Under the pieces are notes generated by a model that was not told the DNA's origin, did not search any database, and was given only the letters and a program-made list of their open reading frames with translations. The position numbers were made by a program, and so were the translations under genes. Below, in pieces: positions 16,610-24,154 of a stretch of 64,000 nt of DNA (the stretch's first letter is position 1; each line of letters begins with the position of its first letter). The DNA comes from Streptomyces tanashiensis (GTDB taxonomy: Bacteria > Actinomycetota > Actinomycetes > Streptomycetales > Streptomycetaceae): NCBI RefSeq assembly GCF_014648895.1, contig NZ_BMRZ01000006.1:124001-188000 (forward strand), written 5' to 3'.

Positions 16610-17884
16610 TCAGTAACCGTCCACGCCGAGCTCGGTGATCGAGGCGAAGAGGTGCTCCCACACCCCGGCGCCGGGCGCACCGTCGGTCAGCGGCCCGGCG
16701 TCCACCTCGGTCATCGCCCGGAGGAACGTCTTCACGCCCTCCTCCCCCGGGTACGGGTCCCAGCAGACGCCCATGTGACGGCGGACGCCCTCGAGGAACC
16801 GGACGAAGGACTCCAGGTCGCGAACGAGCGGGAAGACGGCGTCGCCGCCGGGGCCGTGGCTGCCGTCCGGCTGGCGCAGGCCGACGGCGCCGGTCCCGGG
16901 GTGGACGAGGACCTCCCCGGGGTCGCAGTACCCGAGGTCGAACTCCCCCACGCGCAACAGGCCCTCGGGGCCCGGGGCCAGCAGCTCGGCGGCGAGCGCG
17001 AAGGACGTGACGCCGGCCGCCCAGTGGCGGGGCAGTCCGGCCTCGGTGAGCAGCTCCCTGGTCGGTGCGTGCGTGAGGGCGGCGGGCAGCTCGGCCGCCG
17101 GGACGCGGAGCACCCCGGAGGGGCCGAAGACCCCGTCGAGCCGGGCCGCGGTGAGCGGTCCGTCCGTGTTCCTCGTGCCGGGCCGGAACCACGGACCGCC
17201 GTCCGTCGGTGCCGGGCCCGAGGAATCGGCCCCGCCCGTCGGCCAGTCGGCGAGAGCCGTGTCGTTCCGCTCCACCACCGCCACTCCGCGCGCGTCGAGA
17301 AAGACGTGGCGGCCGCCGTCCAGTGGGATCGGCTCCTCCCAGCCGTCGGGGCCGCGCAGCGCCCAGGACGCGTCGTCGGCGTCGAACAGCCAGGGCCCGT
17401 CCGGCTCGTGCTCCTCGTACGGTTCGGCCGTGCCCTCGGCGGGGGCGGGCCGGGGCCGGCCGGTGGCGAGGTCGAACCAGGCGTCCTCGCACCACAGGGC
17501 CCAGACCTTCAGGAGCGGGGTGCCCCCGGCCTCGTACACCTCGGCGGAGCGGTCGCCGCTGAGGTTCGGCGCGGCCTCGTGGGCGCCGACCGGCCGCCAC
17601 CAGGCCCACACCGTCCGCCACGGCAGCCCCGGTTCGGCGGCGGCCACACGCTCGGCGTACTCCCGGTGGCCGAGGACGGTCGCCGCGAACTGCAGCCAGG
17701 AGGCGAACTCGGCGGAGGTCACCGGGGCGCTCCCGAACACCGCCTCGGCCTGGGTGAACACCTCGCGGCCGACGCCGCCTTGCTCCTCCGGCAGGGCGTC
17801 GATGCGGGCACGGAGCTCGGCGCGGTCGTGGCGCAGGACCTCGGCGGGGTCGTCGAGCAGGGTACGGAGATCGGGTTCGGTCAC
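16610..17884 (-). CDS. SUKH-4-like protein with N-terminal extension
   Basis: This 424-residue cytoplasmic protein has no signal peptide. The C-terminal half (about 230-424) resembles the SUKH-4 family, known as immunity proteins of polymorphic toxins and as a general Streptomyces family: VFGPSGVLRVPAAELPAALT, THAPTRELLTEAGLP, VLVHPGTGAVGL, then a Phe-rich end (DLESFVRFLEGVRR). The first 230 residues are rich in Trp and acidic residues and I do not recognise them as a separate domain. The gene is divergent from the ricin-fold lectin (154 bp apart). Whether it is an immunity protein or merely shares the fold is not settled; no toxin gene is adjacent. Confidence 0.6.
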   Translation of the reverse strand: MTEPDLRTLLDDPAEVLRHDRAELRARIDALPEEQGGVGREVFTQAEAVFGSAPVTSAEFASWLQFAATVLGHREYAERVAAAEPGLPWRTVWAWWRPVGAHEAAPNLSGDRSAEVYEAGGTPLLKVWALWCEDAWFDLATGRPRPAPAEGTAEPYEEHEPDGPWLFDADDASWALRGPDGWEEPIPLDGGRHVFLDARGVAVVERNDTALADWPTGGADSSGPAPTDGGPWFRPGTRNTDGPLTAARLDGVFGPSGVLRVPAAELPAALTHAPTRELLTEAGLPRHWAAGVTSFALAAELLAPGPEGLLRVGEFDLGYCDPGEVLVHPGTGAVGLRQPDGSHGPGGDAVFPLVRDLESFVRFLEGVRRHMGVCWDPYPGEEGVKTFLRAMTEVDAGPLTDGAPGAGVWEHLFASITELGVDGY

Positions 17885-18038
17885 CCGCCCATCGTGCCGG
17901 CCGGCCGGGCCGGGAGGGGCGGCGGCCGGGGCCGTTGTCGTACCCGGGACGTAGGGTCGAGGACGGCCCCCGAGGGGTGCGGCGCGGTGCTGAGGACCGC
18001 GCGGCGCGGCTGCGCGGCGAGATGAAGGAGTCGGTACG

Positions 18039-18503
18039 GTGAGCGGTGCCCCGGAGCCCGTCGAGGCGGGCCTCTACCGGGTACGGAACGTGGCGAGCGG
18101 GCTGCTCCTGGAGGTGTACCAGGGGTCGGGCCGCAGCGGCGCGAAGGTGCAGCAGGGCACCGGGAACGGAACTCCCGGGCAGCACTGGCACATCACGCCC
18201 GTGCCGAACGGCGGCGGGCTCCACCACCTGGTCAACGCGGCGAGCGGCAAGCGGCTCGACGTCGCGAACGCGTCCACGGAGAACGGCGCCCCCGTCCAGC
18301 AGTGGAGGGCGAACAACTTCGGCGCGCAGGAGTGGATCATCGAGCAGGACCTCCAGTCGCCGGGGACCGTGGCCCTGGTGAGCTTCGTCAGCGGCCTCCT
18401 CCTGGAGGTCGCCGACGAGTCGACGGAGGACGGGGGCGGCGTCCGGCAGTGGGAGGACACCGACTCGCCGTTCCAGTGGTGGCGGCTGGAGCCGGTGTCC
18501 TGA
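18039..18503 (+). CDS. ricin-type beta-trefoil lectin, no signal peptide
   Basis: This 154-residue protein is a complete single beta-trefoil. The QxW-type repeats of the fold are seen as QHWHITP, QQWRANN and RQWEDTD, ending in FQWWRLEPVS. Such RICIN/CBM13-like domains bind galactose or xylan-type glycans. The start is GTG at 18039 with AAGGAG upstream, and the protein begins directly with the trefoil (EAGLYRVRNVASGLLLEVYQ), so there is no secretion signal. Most actinobacterial CBM13 domains are secreted and attached to a glycosidase, so an isolated cytoplasmic trefoil is uncommon. Divergent from the SUKH-4-like gene. Confidence 0.88.
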   Translation: MSGAPEPVEAGLYRVRNVASGLLLEVYQGSGRSGAKVQQGTGNGTPGQHWHITPVPNGGGLHHLVNAASGKRLDVANASTENGAPVQQWRANNFGAQEWIIEQDLQSPGTVALVSFVSGLLLEVADESTEDGGGVRQWEDTDSPFQWWRLEPVS

Positions 18504-18521
18504 CCCGGACGGCTCGGGGGC

Positions 18522-19451
18522 TCAGCCCTTGCGGGCGGTGTGGACCGTGTGCGCGGTGAGGTGGAACAGGTCCGTGCGGTGGTGCAGGGAGAGCGGGTCG
18601 GCCGGGTCGAGCAGCCGGTCGAGCGTCTCCTTGTCGTCGGCGTCGAGCCGGGCCGCCAGACCGTCGCGCAGGCGACCGTAGTGGGCGAGGGCCAGCTCCC
18701 GGACGGCCGGGGCGACCGGCGCGGGAACGTCGACGAGGAACGTGCGGGTGCCGGCCGGGGTGAGGCCGGCGCCGGCGAGCAGGGCCCGCCAGTCGTCCGG
18801 CTCGTCCTTGGCCTCCGGGAGCTCGGCGCGCATCTCGCCGAACCAGGTGGCGTGGGCGGCGTCGAGCCGGGCTTCCAGGCCGGGCCTGCCGATCCCGATG
18901 TGCTGGGGCAGGTGCCGCCGGGGCAGACCGCCCTCGACGAGGACCATCAGGCCGCCGGGGTTCAGGAGGCCGGCGAACTCCGCGAGGGCGGCGCCCTGGT
19001 CGCCTATGTGGTGCAGGGAGTTGCCGGCCCAGATGAGGTCGGCGTTCCCCAGGGTGCCGATGTCCGCGGGGAGTTCGGCGTGGAGGGTGGAGACGCGGGC
19101 TCCGAGGCCGCGGGCCTCGGCGCGGGCCCGGGCCCGGGCGAGGAGCTCGGGGGCGCCGTCGACGGCGACGGTCTCGGCGGCCGGGAACGCCTCGGCGAGC
19201 AGGCCGGTCACCACACCGGGTCCGCTGCCGACGTCGAGGATCCGGCGGACGCCCTGGACCGGCGCGAGGGTGCCGAGCCAGGCGGCGGCCTCCCCGTAGG
19301 CGGGGCTCGCGATCTCGGCCTGCCGCTCCAGGAGCGAGGCCAAGTCGCTCCAGTCGAGGTGGGTGCCGTCGTGGTGGTGGCCGTGGCCCTGCTGGTGGCC
19401 GTGGCCCTCGCCGTGCGAGTGGCCGGGGTGGGACGCGTGATGCTGGCTCAT
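18522..19451 (-). CDS. SAM-dependent methyltransferase with His-rich N-terminus
   Basis: This 309-residue class I methyltransferase starts at ATG 19451. Its first 31 residues hold 12 histidines (for example HGHQQGHGHHHDG), a run that could bind Ni, Zn or Cu. The catalytic part follows with motif I ILDVGSGPGVV, the acidic end of strand 2 (VAVDGAPELL), ADLIWAGNSLHHI and the post-motif region NPGGLMVLVEGGL. A perfect 7-bp inverted repeat lies 41 bp upstream. The AraC gene upstream is on the same strand with a 98-bp gap. Substrate unknown; the His tail is the unusual part. Confidence 0.88.
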   Translation of the reverse strand: MSQHHASHPGHSHGEGHGHQQGHGHHHDGTHLDWSDLASLLERQAEIASPAYGEAAAWLGTLAPVQGVRRILDVGSGPGVVTGLLAEAFPAAETVAVDGAPELLARARARAEARGLGARVSTLHAELPADIGTLGNADLIWAGNSLHHIGDQGAALAEFAGLLNPGGLMVLVEGGLPRRHLPQHIGIGRPGLEARLDAAHATWFGEMRAELPEAKDEPDDWRALLAGAGLTPAGTRTFLVDVPAPVAPAVRELALAHYGRLRDGLAARLDADDKETLDRLLDPADPLSLHHRTDLFHLTAHTVHTARKG

Positions 19452-19491
19452 GGCTCCCAGGGTGCGACGGGACGGCCGGAAGCGCGAGAAA

Positions 19492-19510
19492 TGTTGCCGG
19501 TCTGGCAACA
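19492..19510. promoter_or_regulatory. 7-bp inverted repeat upstream of His-rich methyltransferase
   Basis: Arms TGTTGCC and GGCAACA are perfect and separated by 5 nt (GGTCT). It lies between the AraC gene and the methyltransferase gene, 41 bp before the latter's ATG. Symmetry and position suggest an operator for a dimeric regulator, perhaps a metal sensor or the AraC-family neighbour. Confidence 0.5.
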
Positions 19511-19549
19511 ATGCACGGCACCCTCGCCCGACGTGATCTCCCGGTGCCG

Positions 19550-20482
19550 TCAGCCGCGCCCCCGGTGTTCCTGCGGGCTGATGCCCCGTACGCGTTTGAA
19601 GGCGGCGCTCAGGGCGAAGGCGCCGCTGTAGCCGACCTGGCGGGCGACGGACTCGACGGTGGCGTCGGTCTCGCGGAGCAGGTCGGCGGCGAGCGCGAGC
19701 CGCCATCCGGTGAGGTACGCCATCGGGGGCTCCCCGACGAGTTCGGTGAACCGGCGGGCGAGCGCGGCCCGGGAGACTCCCGACTTCGTGGCGAGCGAGG
19801 CGACGGTCCACGGGTGGGCGGGGTCGTTCTGGAGCAGCCGGAGGGCCCGGCCGACCACGGGGTCGCCCATCGCGCGGTACCAGGCGGGGGCCTCGGCGCC
19901 CGGCCGGGAGAACCAGGCGCGGACGGCGGCGATGAGGAGCAGGTCGAGGACCCGGTCGAGGACGACGCTCTGGCCGGGTTCGTCGCGGGAGATCTCCTCG
20001 TCGAGGAAGGGCATGAGGGGGCAGTTCCACACCTCGGCGGGCAGGTGCACCAGGCGCGGCAGGGCGTCGAGGAGTCTGCGGCCGACCTCGCCGTCCATGA
20101 GGTAGGTGCCGACGAGGACCGTGGTGCCGCCGTCGGGGGCGTTGCCCCAGGTGCGGACGCCGAGGCGCATGGACTGGGAGAGCGGCTCCCCGGAGAGGGT
20201 GGTGCATCCGCCGTCGGGGCCGATCCTGGCGTGGGGCGGGGCCTCGGGGGTGTGGGCGACGGTGTACGGCTCGGGGCCGCGGGCGATGGCGATGTCCCCG
20301 GGGCGGAGCAGGACGGGTGTCCCGGTGTCGGGGACGATCCAGGCCTCGCCGTCGGTCACGCACATGAGGCAGATCGGGGCCTCGTCCTCGATGCGCACGG
20401 ACCACGGCGGCTCCATGATCATGCGGAGCAGGAAGGCGCCCTTGGCGCGTGGCCCGTCGAGGAGTCCGGCGAGTGCGTCCAT
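19550..20482 (-). CDS. AraC family transcriptional regulator with cupin domain
   Basis: This 310-residue regulator has an N-terminal cupin-type sensor domain (ICLMCVTDGEAWIV, then LLRPGDIAIARGPEPYTVA) and a C-terminal AraC double HTH (WTVASLATKSGVSRAALARR, then TVESVARQVGYSGAFALSAA, ending FKRVRGISPQEHR). The start is ATG at 20482, preceded by a TACGCT hexamer 8 nt upstream on the minus strand and no Shine-Dalgarno. This domain pair is common in AraC regulators that sit beside an oxidoreductase. Here a NAD(P)H-binding protein gene is divergent with 105 bp between starts and is a likely target. Confidence 0.93.
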   Translation of the reverse strand: MDALAGLLDGPRAKGAFLLRMIMEPPWSVRIEDEAPICLMCVTDGEAWIVPDTGTPVLLRPGDIAIARGPEPYTVAHTPEAPPHARIGPDGGCTTLSGEPLSQSMRLGVRTWGNAPDGGTTVLVGTYLMDGEVGRRLLDALPRLVHLPAEVWNCPLMPFLDEEISRDEPGQSVVLDRVLDLLLIAAVRAWFSRPGAEAPAWYRAMGDPVVGRALRLLQNDPAHPWTVASLATKSGVSRAALARRFTELVGEPPMAYLTGWRLALAADLLRETDATVESVARQVGYSGAFALSAAFKRVRGISPQEHRGRG

Positions 20483-20490
20483 GGTGGGCA

Positions 20491-20496
20491 AGCGTA
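20491..20496 (-). promoter_or_regulatory. -10 hexamer TACGCT of the AraC-family gene
   Basis: TACGCT on the minus strand fits TANNNT and ends 8 nt before ATG 20482; there is no ribosome-binding site between. A leaderless or nearly leaderless transcript is likely. Confidence 0.4.
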
Positions 20497-20587
20497 GGGC
20501 GTCGGCGGGGAGTTCCTGAGACGGATGCGTAGGCGGGTGAGACGGCAGAGCATGGGCGGGCGGGGCTCCGGGCGGGAGTCTTGAGCC

Positions 20588-21442
20588 ATGACGACGCACA
20601 CGGACAACACCCAGAACCCGCTGAACACGACGATCCTGGTGACGAGCGCCACCGGCAAGACCGGGCGGCGGGTGGCCGAGCGGCTGGCCGCCCGCGGAGT
20701 GCCGGTCCGGGCCGGGTCCCGGACCGGGGCTACGGTCTTCGACTGGGAGGCCCCGGAGACCTGGGCGCCCGCGCTGCGGGGCGCGGACGCCGCGTACGTG
20801 GCCTACTACCCGGACCTGGCGGCCCCCGGCGCGGTCGAGGCGATGGACGCCTTCGGCCGGCTGGCCGCGGAGAACGGGGTCCGGCGGCTCACCCTTCTCT
20901 CCGGGCGCGGGGAGCCGGAGGCGGTCCTGGCGGAGGAGGCCCTGCGGGCGGCGGCGTCCGGGGTCGAACTGACCGTCGTGCGGGCCTCGTTCTTCGCGCA
21001 GAACTTCTCCGAGGGGCTGCTGGCGGAGGGCGTCGCGGAGGGTGCGGTGGTCTTCCCCGCCGGTGACACGGCCGAGCCGTTCATCGACGCGGACGACCTG
21101 GCGGACGTCGTCGTGGAGACCCTGACGGCGGACGGGCACGCGGGGCGGGTGCACGAGGTGACGGGGCCCCGGCCGGTGGGGTTCGCGGAGGTGGCGGCGG
21201 CGATCTCCCGCGCCTCGGGCCGTCCGGTGGTCTACCAGGCGGTGTCCCCTGCCGAGTACGCCGGGCTGCTCGCCGGGTTCGGGCTCCCGGCCGGCGAGGC
21301 GGAGTGGCTCGCGGCGCTGTTCGCGACGCTCCTCGACGGGCACAACGCCTCGGCGACGGACGGGGTGAAGCGGATCCTGGGCCGCGAGCCGCGCTCCTTC
21401 GCCGACTTCGCGGCGGAGGCCTGGGGCGGGCCGGAGGCCTGA
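20588..21442 (+). CDS. NAD(P)H-binding protein, NmrA/atypical SDR family
   Basis: This 284-residue protein is an atypical short-chain dehydrogenase of the NmrA / QOR2-like group. The nucleotide-binding loop is LVTSATGKTGRRV near residue 15, and the protein lacks the YxxxK catalytic pair of classical SDRs. ASFFAQNFSEGLL and VFPAGDTAEPFIDADDLADV match the conserved middle of NmrA-like sensors and quinone reductases. GGGAG lies about 10 nt before ATG 20588. It is divergent from the cupin-AraC regulator and ends 9 bp from the convergent WYL regulator. Redox sensor or quinone/azo reductase activity is possible. Confidence 0.9.
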   Translation: MTTHTDNTQNPLNTTILVTSATGKTGRRVAERLAARGVPVRAGSRTGATVFDWEAPETWAPALRGADAAYVAYYPDLAAPGAVEAMDAFGRLAAENGVRRLTLLSGRGEPEAVLAEEALRAAASGVELTVVRASFFAQNFSEGLLAEGVAEGAVVFPAGDTAEPFIDADDLADVVVETLTADGHAGRVHEVTGPRPVGFAEVAAAISRASGRPVVYQAVSPAEYAGLLAGFGLPAGEAEWLAALFATLLDGHNASATDGVKRILGREPRSFADFAAEAWGGPEA

Positions 21443-21451
21443 CGGTTCCGG

Positions 21452-22402
21452 TCAGGCGTACCGGCGCGCCAGGGTCCGTACGGTCGCGGCGATGCGGTCG
21501 CGGAGGTCCTCGGGGGCGAGGACCTCCACCTCGGCGCCGAGTCCGAGGAAGGTGTCGTGGGCGTGTTCGGGCGATTCGACGGGGAGGACGGCGCGGGTCC
21601 AGCCGTCGGGTTCGGGGGTGCCGGTGGCGGCGAGTGCCCGGGCGGCTGCGCCGGTGAGCCGGGCGGCGCCGCGCGCGGAGATCCGTACGACGGCCTCGCC
21701 CTGGTGGAGCCGCCGGTGGAAGTCGGTCCGGCTCGCCCGCCAGTGCGCGGCGAGGTCGAAGTCCTCGGGGAGGACGGCCTCCTCGTCGGTGACGGTGAGG
21801 GCGAGGATCTGGTCGACGCGGTAGGTGCGGGGTCCGGGCCCGGCGACCAGGTACCAGCGGCCCGCCTTGAGGACGAGACCGTACGGTTCGAGGCGCCGGT
21901 CGACGTCGGTCGGTTCCTTCCAGCGCCGGTAGCGGACCTCCAGGACGCGTCCGGTGCGGACCGCGTCGGCGACCTCGGGCAGGAACGGGGCCTCGGCGCC
22001 CTCGTCGTACCAGCCGGGGGCGTCGATGTGGAAGCGGGCGGCGAGACGGTCGACGTGTTCGCGCAGGGCGGCCGGGAGGGCCGCGCGGAGTTTCAGCCGG
22101 GCGTCGGCGAAGTGCGGGCCGAGTCCGAGTCCTTCGGCGGCCCCGGGCATGCCGGCGAGGACCAGCGCCTCGGCCTCCTGGGCGAAGAGGCCGGTGAGGC
22201 GGGTGCGGCTGCCGGGCAGGAGGCGGTAGCCGCCGCGGTGTCCGGCGTCGCCGTAGAGGGGCACCCCGGCGGCGTGCAGTGCCTCGACGTCGCGGTAGAC
22301 GGTGCGGACGGAGACCCCGAGCTCCTCGGCGAGCCGTCCGGCGGTCATCCGGCCGCCGGTCTGGAGCAGGAGCAGGATCGAGAGGAGACGGCTGGACTTC
22401 AC
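21452..22402 (-). CDS. YafY-type HTH/WYL transcriptional regulator
   Basis: This 316-residue regulator has a DeoR/HTH_11 winged helix at the N-terminus (MTAGRLAEELGVSVRTVYRD) and a C-terminal WYL domain (ERGTEVR-like core RVLEVRYRRWKEPT, then LKAGRWYLVAG). WYL domains bind ligands, often oligonucleotides or nucleotides. I chose GTG 22402 (MKSSRLLSILLLLQ); GTG at 22408 is an alternative two codons longer. A perfect 9-bp palindrome overlaps the start, so it probably represses itself and the divergent gene at 22442. The family and operator layout are well supported; the ligand is not known. Confidence 0.93.
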   Translation of the reverse strand: MKSSRLLSILLLLQTGGRMTAGRLAEELGVSVRTVYRDVEALHAAGVPLYGDAGHRGGYRLLPGSRTRLTGLFAQEAEALVLAGMPGAAEGLGLGPHFADARLKLRAALPAALREHVDRLAARFHIDAPGWYDEGAEAPFLPEVADAVRTGRVLEVRYRRWKEPTDVDRRLEPYGLVLKAGRWYLVAGPGPRTYRVDQILALTVTDEEAVLPEDFDLAAHWRASRTDFHRRLHQGEAVVRISARGAARLTGAAARALAATGTPEPDGWTRAVLPVESPEHAHDTFLGLGAEVEVLAPEDLRDRIAATVRTLARRYA

Positions 22403-22420
22403 TGACACAAGGTGTCAGTG
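22400..22420. promoter_or_regulatory. WYL regulator operator (9-3-9 palindrome)
   Basis: Arms CACTGACAC (22400-22408) and GTGTCAGTG (22412-22420) are perfect and separated by AAG. The left arm covers the start codon of the WYL regulator; the right arm ends 9 nt before the -10 of the divergent gene. It is the clearest operator candidate in this part of the window. Confidence 0.75.
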
Positions 22421-22429
22421 AAGGGTTCC

Positions 22430-22435
22430 TACAGT
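22430..22435 (+). promoter_or_regulatory. -10 hexamer TACAGT, leaderless gene at 22442
   Basis: TACAGT fits TANNNT and ends 6 nt before ATG 22442. The palindrome at 22400-22420 occupies the -35/spacer region, so binding would block the promoter. Confidence 0.6.
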
Positions 22436-22441
22436 CCAGCC

Positions 22442-22921
22442 ATGGCTTTCGCAGAGAAGAATCTCCTCGCGCTGCCGCCGGTCGAGATCGGCGGGCGGCA
22501 CCTCAAGCGCTACCACGTCACCGCCGGTTCCGCGGGCATCGAACCGGAGGTGGAGGAGGCGGCGTACGCGCTGCTTCCGGAGCTGTTGCCGGAGCCGGAC
22601 GGCACCCCGGCGGCGGGCTTCGTGGTGCTGCACCGGGGCGGTGACAGCGGCGCGTACCTCAATGTGTACAGCTGGGTGTGGGACAACGTGCTCCACTTCG
22701 GCGGCGGGGCCGCCGGCCAGCCCGCCCTGGACTGCCCGGACACCGATCCGACGCACTTCGTCCGGGTCGACCGGTCGTGGATCGGCTGTGTGTGGGAGCT
22801 CGATCCGCTCGGGCACGAACGGAACGCCTGGGTGCGGCACATGCTGTCCCCGGAGACGCCGGATCTGGCCGGCTACCTCGGGGACGCGCTGCCCTCCGGT
22901 CCGACGGGGGCGGGCGCGTGA
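22442..22921 (+). CDS. conserved hypothetical protein, WYL-regulator target
   Basis: This 159-residue cytoplasmic protein is not assigned to a family I can name. It is mixed alpha/beta and rich in Trp and His near the middle (SWVWDNVLHFGGG, VDRSWIGCVWELDP), and has no signal peptide or membrane segment. The start ATG at 22442 is set by the TACAGT -10 six nt upstream; an upstream in-frame GTG at 22412 lies within the operator. It is divergent from the WYL regulator with a shared palindromic operator, an arrangement typical of a regulator and its main target. Confidence 0.8.
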   Translation: MAFAEKNLLALPPVEIGGRHLKRYHVTAGSAGIEPEVEEAAYALLPELLPEPDGTPAAGFVVLHRGGDSGAYLNVYSWVWDNVLHFGGGAAGQPALDCPDTDPTHFVRVDRSWIGCVWELDPLGHERNAWVRHMLSPETPDLAGYLGDALPSGPTGAGA

Positions 22922-22985
22922 CACACCGCGGTTTCGACTTCCTCGACGGCGCGCGACGTGTGGGTGACGAACCGGGTGACGGAGT

Positions 22986-23732
22986 TCAGCCGCGCCTGAC
23001 GAAGCTCGCGAGCCGGTAGCGGGGGTCGGCTCGGGGGCGGTCCTGGTCCGGGAGGGCGGCCAGCTCGGCGGCGAGCGTCTCGACGGTCGCCGGGTCGCCG
23101 TCGAACCAGGAGGCGAAGTAGCCGGCGCGCAGCTTCCGGACGGTGTCGCGCGGGGTGCTGCCCTGTCCGTAGCCGGTGAAGCGGGTGCCGGGGGCGGGGT
23201 CGAGGCCGTGGGCGGCCGCGGACGCGGCGATCAGGTCGCCCCGGTCGGAGGCCGCGGCGGACGAGCGGTACGGGCCGAGGACCGCGTCGATGTCGCTGCC
23301 GACGTCGTGGGCCGCGTCCTTGTCGACGGTGGCGACGAGGACGCCGCCGGGGCGCAGCACCCGGGCGGCCTCGGCGACGATGTCCGCCGCGAAGGGGACG
23401 AGGTGCAGCAGCCAGACGGCCGCGACGGCGTCCAGGGAGGCTTCGGGCAGCGGCAGCCGCCGGGCGTCGGCGCGTACGGTGCGGCCGGGGGCCCGGCCGG
23501 CGGCGACCCGCGCCATGGCGTGGGCGGAGTCGGCGCCGTAGACGCGCAGGCCGGGCCGACCGAGGCGCTCGGTGACGAGGCCGGTGCCGCAGGCGAGGTC
23601 GAGCAGGGTGCGTGCGCCGGGCGGGACGAGTCGCAGGACGGCTTCGGCGGCCGCCTCGGCCCGGGGCACGCCGCCGCGGGTCCGGTCGTAGTGCGCTGCC
23701 TCTGCCTCGTAGTCGAGCACGGTCTCCCCCAT
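22986..23732 (-). CDS. class I SAM-dependent methyltransferase
   Basis: This 248-residue protein is a Methyltransf_11/25-type enzyme. Motif I is LLDLACGTGLVTERL, the ribose-binding acid is in VYGADSAHAM, the D(A/D)RRLPLPEASLD region is motif II, and VLRPGGVLVATVDKD is motif III. The ATG at 23732 has TAGGAT ending 7 nt upstream on the minus strand, so the mRNA may be leaderless although the pterin dehydratase gene lies 21 bp upstream on the same strand. The substrate is not identifiable; this group includes menaquinone, ubiquinone-like and small-molecule methyltransferases. Confidence 0.9.
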   Translation of the reverse strand: MGETVLDYEAEAAHYDRTRGGVPRAEAAAEAVLRLVPPGARTLLDLACGTGLVTERLGRPGLRVYGADSAHAMARVAAGRAPGRTVRADARRLPLPEASLDAVAAVWLLHLVPFAADIVAEAARVLRPGGVLVATVDKDAAHDVGSDIDAVLGPYRSSAAASDRGDLIAASAAAHGLDPAPGTRFTGYGQGSTPRDTVRKLRAGYFASWFDGDPATVETLAAELAALPDQDRPRADPRYRLASFVRRG

Positions 23733-23739
23733 GCCCGTG

Positions 23740-23745
23740 ATCCTA
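23740..23745 (-). promoter_or_regulatory. -10 hexamer TAGGAT before methyltransferase gene
   Basis: TAGGAT (minus strand) fits TANNNT and ends 7 nt before ATG 23732. It would give a leaderless transcript in addition to any read-through from the pterin dehydratase gene. Confidence 0.45.
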
Positions 23746-23753
23746 ATGAAGGG

Positions 23754-24059
23754 TCAGTTCGCGCCGTGGCCCGGGGCGATCCGTTCGACGCGGTCGGCGA
23801 GTTCGAAGTCCTTCTCGGTGACGGCGCCGCCGGCGGAGTGGGTGTTCACGGCGAGGGCGACCGTGTTGTAGCCGAGGGTGAGGTCGGAGTGGTGGTCGAG
23901 CTCCTGCTGGATCTGGGCCACGTGGACGACGAGCGCGGTCGCCGCGAAGTGGTCGCCGAGCCGGTAGGTCCGGGTGAGCCGGTCGGCGTCGACGGACCAG
24001 CCGGGGAGCTCCCTCAGGCGGTCCTCGATCTCCTTCTGCGACAGCGGCTGTGTGGGCAC
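23754..24059 (-). CDS. 4a-hydroxytetrahydrobiopterin dehydratase
   Basis: This 101-residue protein belongs to the pterin-4a-carbinolamine dehydratase (PCD/DCoH) family, which recycles the pterin cofactor of aromatic amino acid hydroxylases. The signature is seen as LDHHSDLTLGYNTV, then NTHSAGGAVTEKDFELA; the usual HHP is HHS here. The length is normal. Start is GTG 24059 with AGGGAG about 8 nt upstream. No aromatic amino acid hydroxylase gene is in the window, which is common in actinobacteria where the physiological partner is often uncertain. Confidence 0.93.
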   Translation of the reverse strand: MPTQPLSQKEIEDRLRELPGWSVDADRLTRTYRLGDHFAATALVVHVAQIQQELDHHSDLTLGYNTVALAVNTHSAGGAVTEKDFELADRVERIAPGHGAN

Positions 24060-24142
24060 GGCGGTGCTCCCTCCGGTCGGGTGGTGCGCGGGGTGACGGA
24101 CAGGGGCCCCGGGGGAGAACTACCCGGGGTCCCCCTCTGGGA

Positions 24143-24148
24143 TACCGT
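24143..24148 (+). promoter_or_regulatory. -10 hexamer TACCGT, leaderless XRE gene
   Basis: TACCGT fits TANNNT and ends 6 nt before ATG 24155, with no Shine-Dalgarno in the gap. No good -35 is visible at 17-18 nt. Confidence 0.5.
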
Positions 24149-24154
24149 CTGGCC

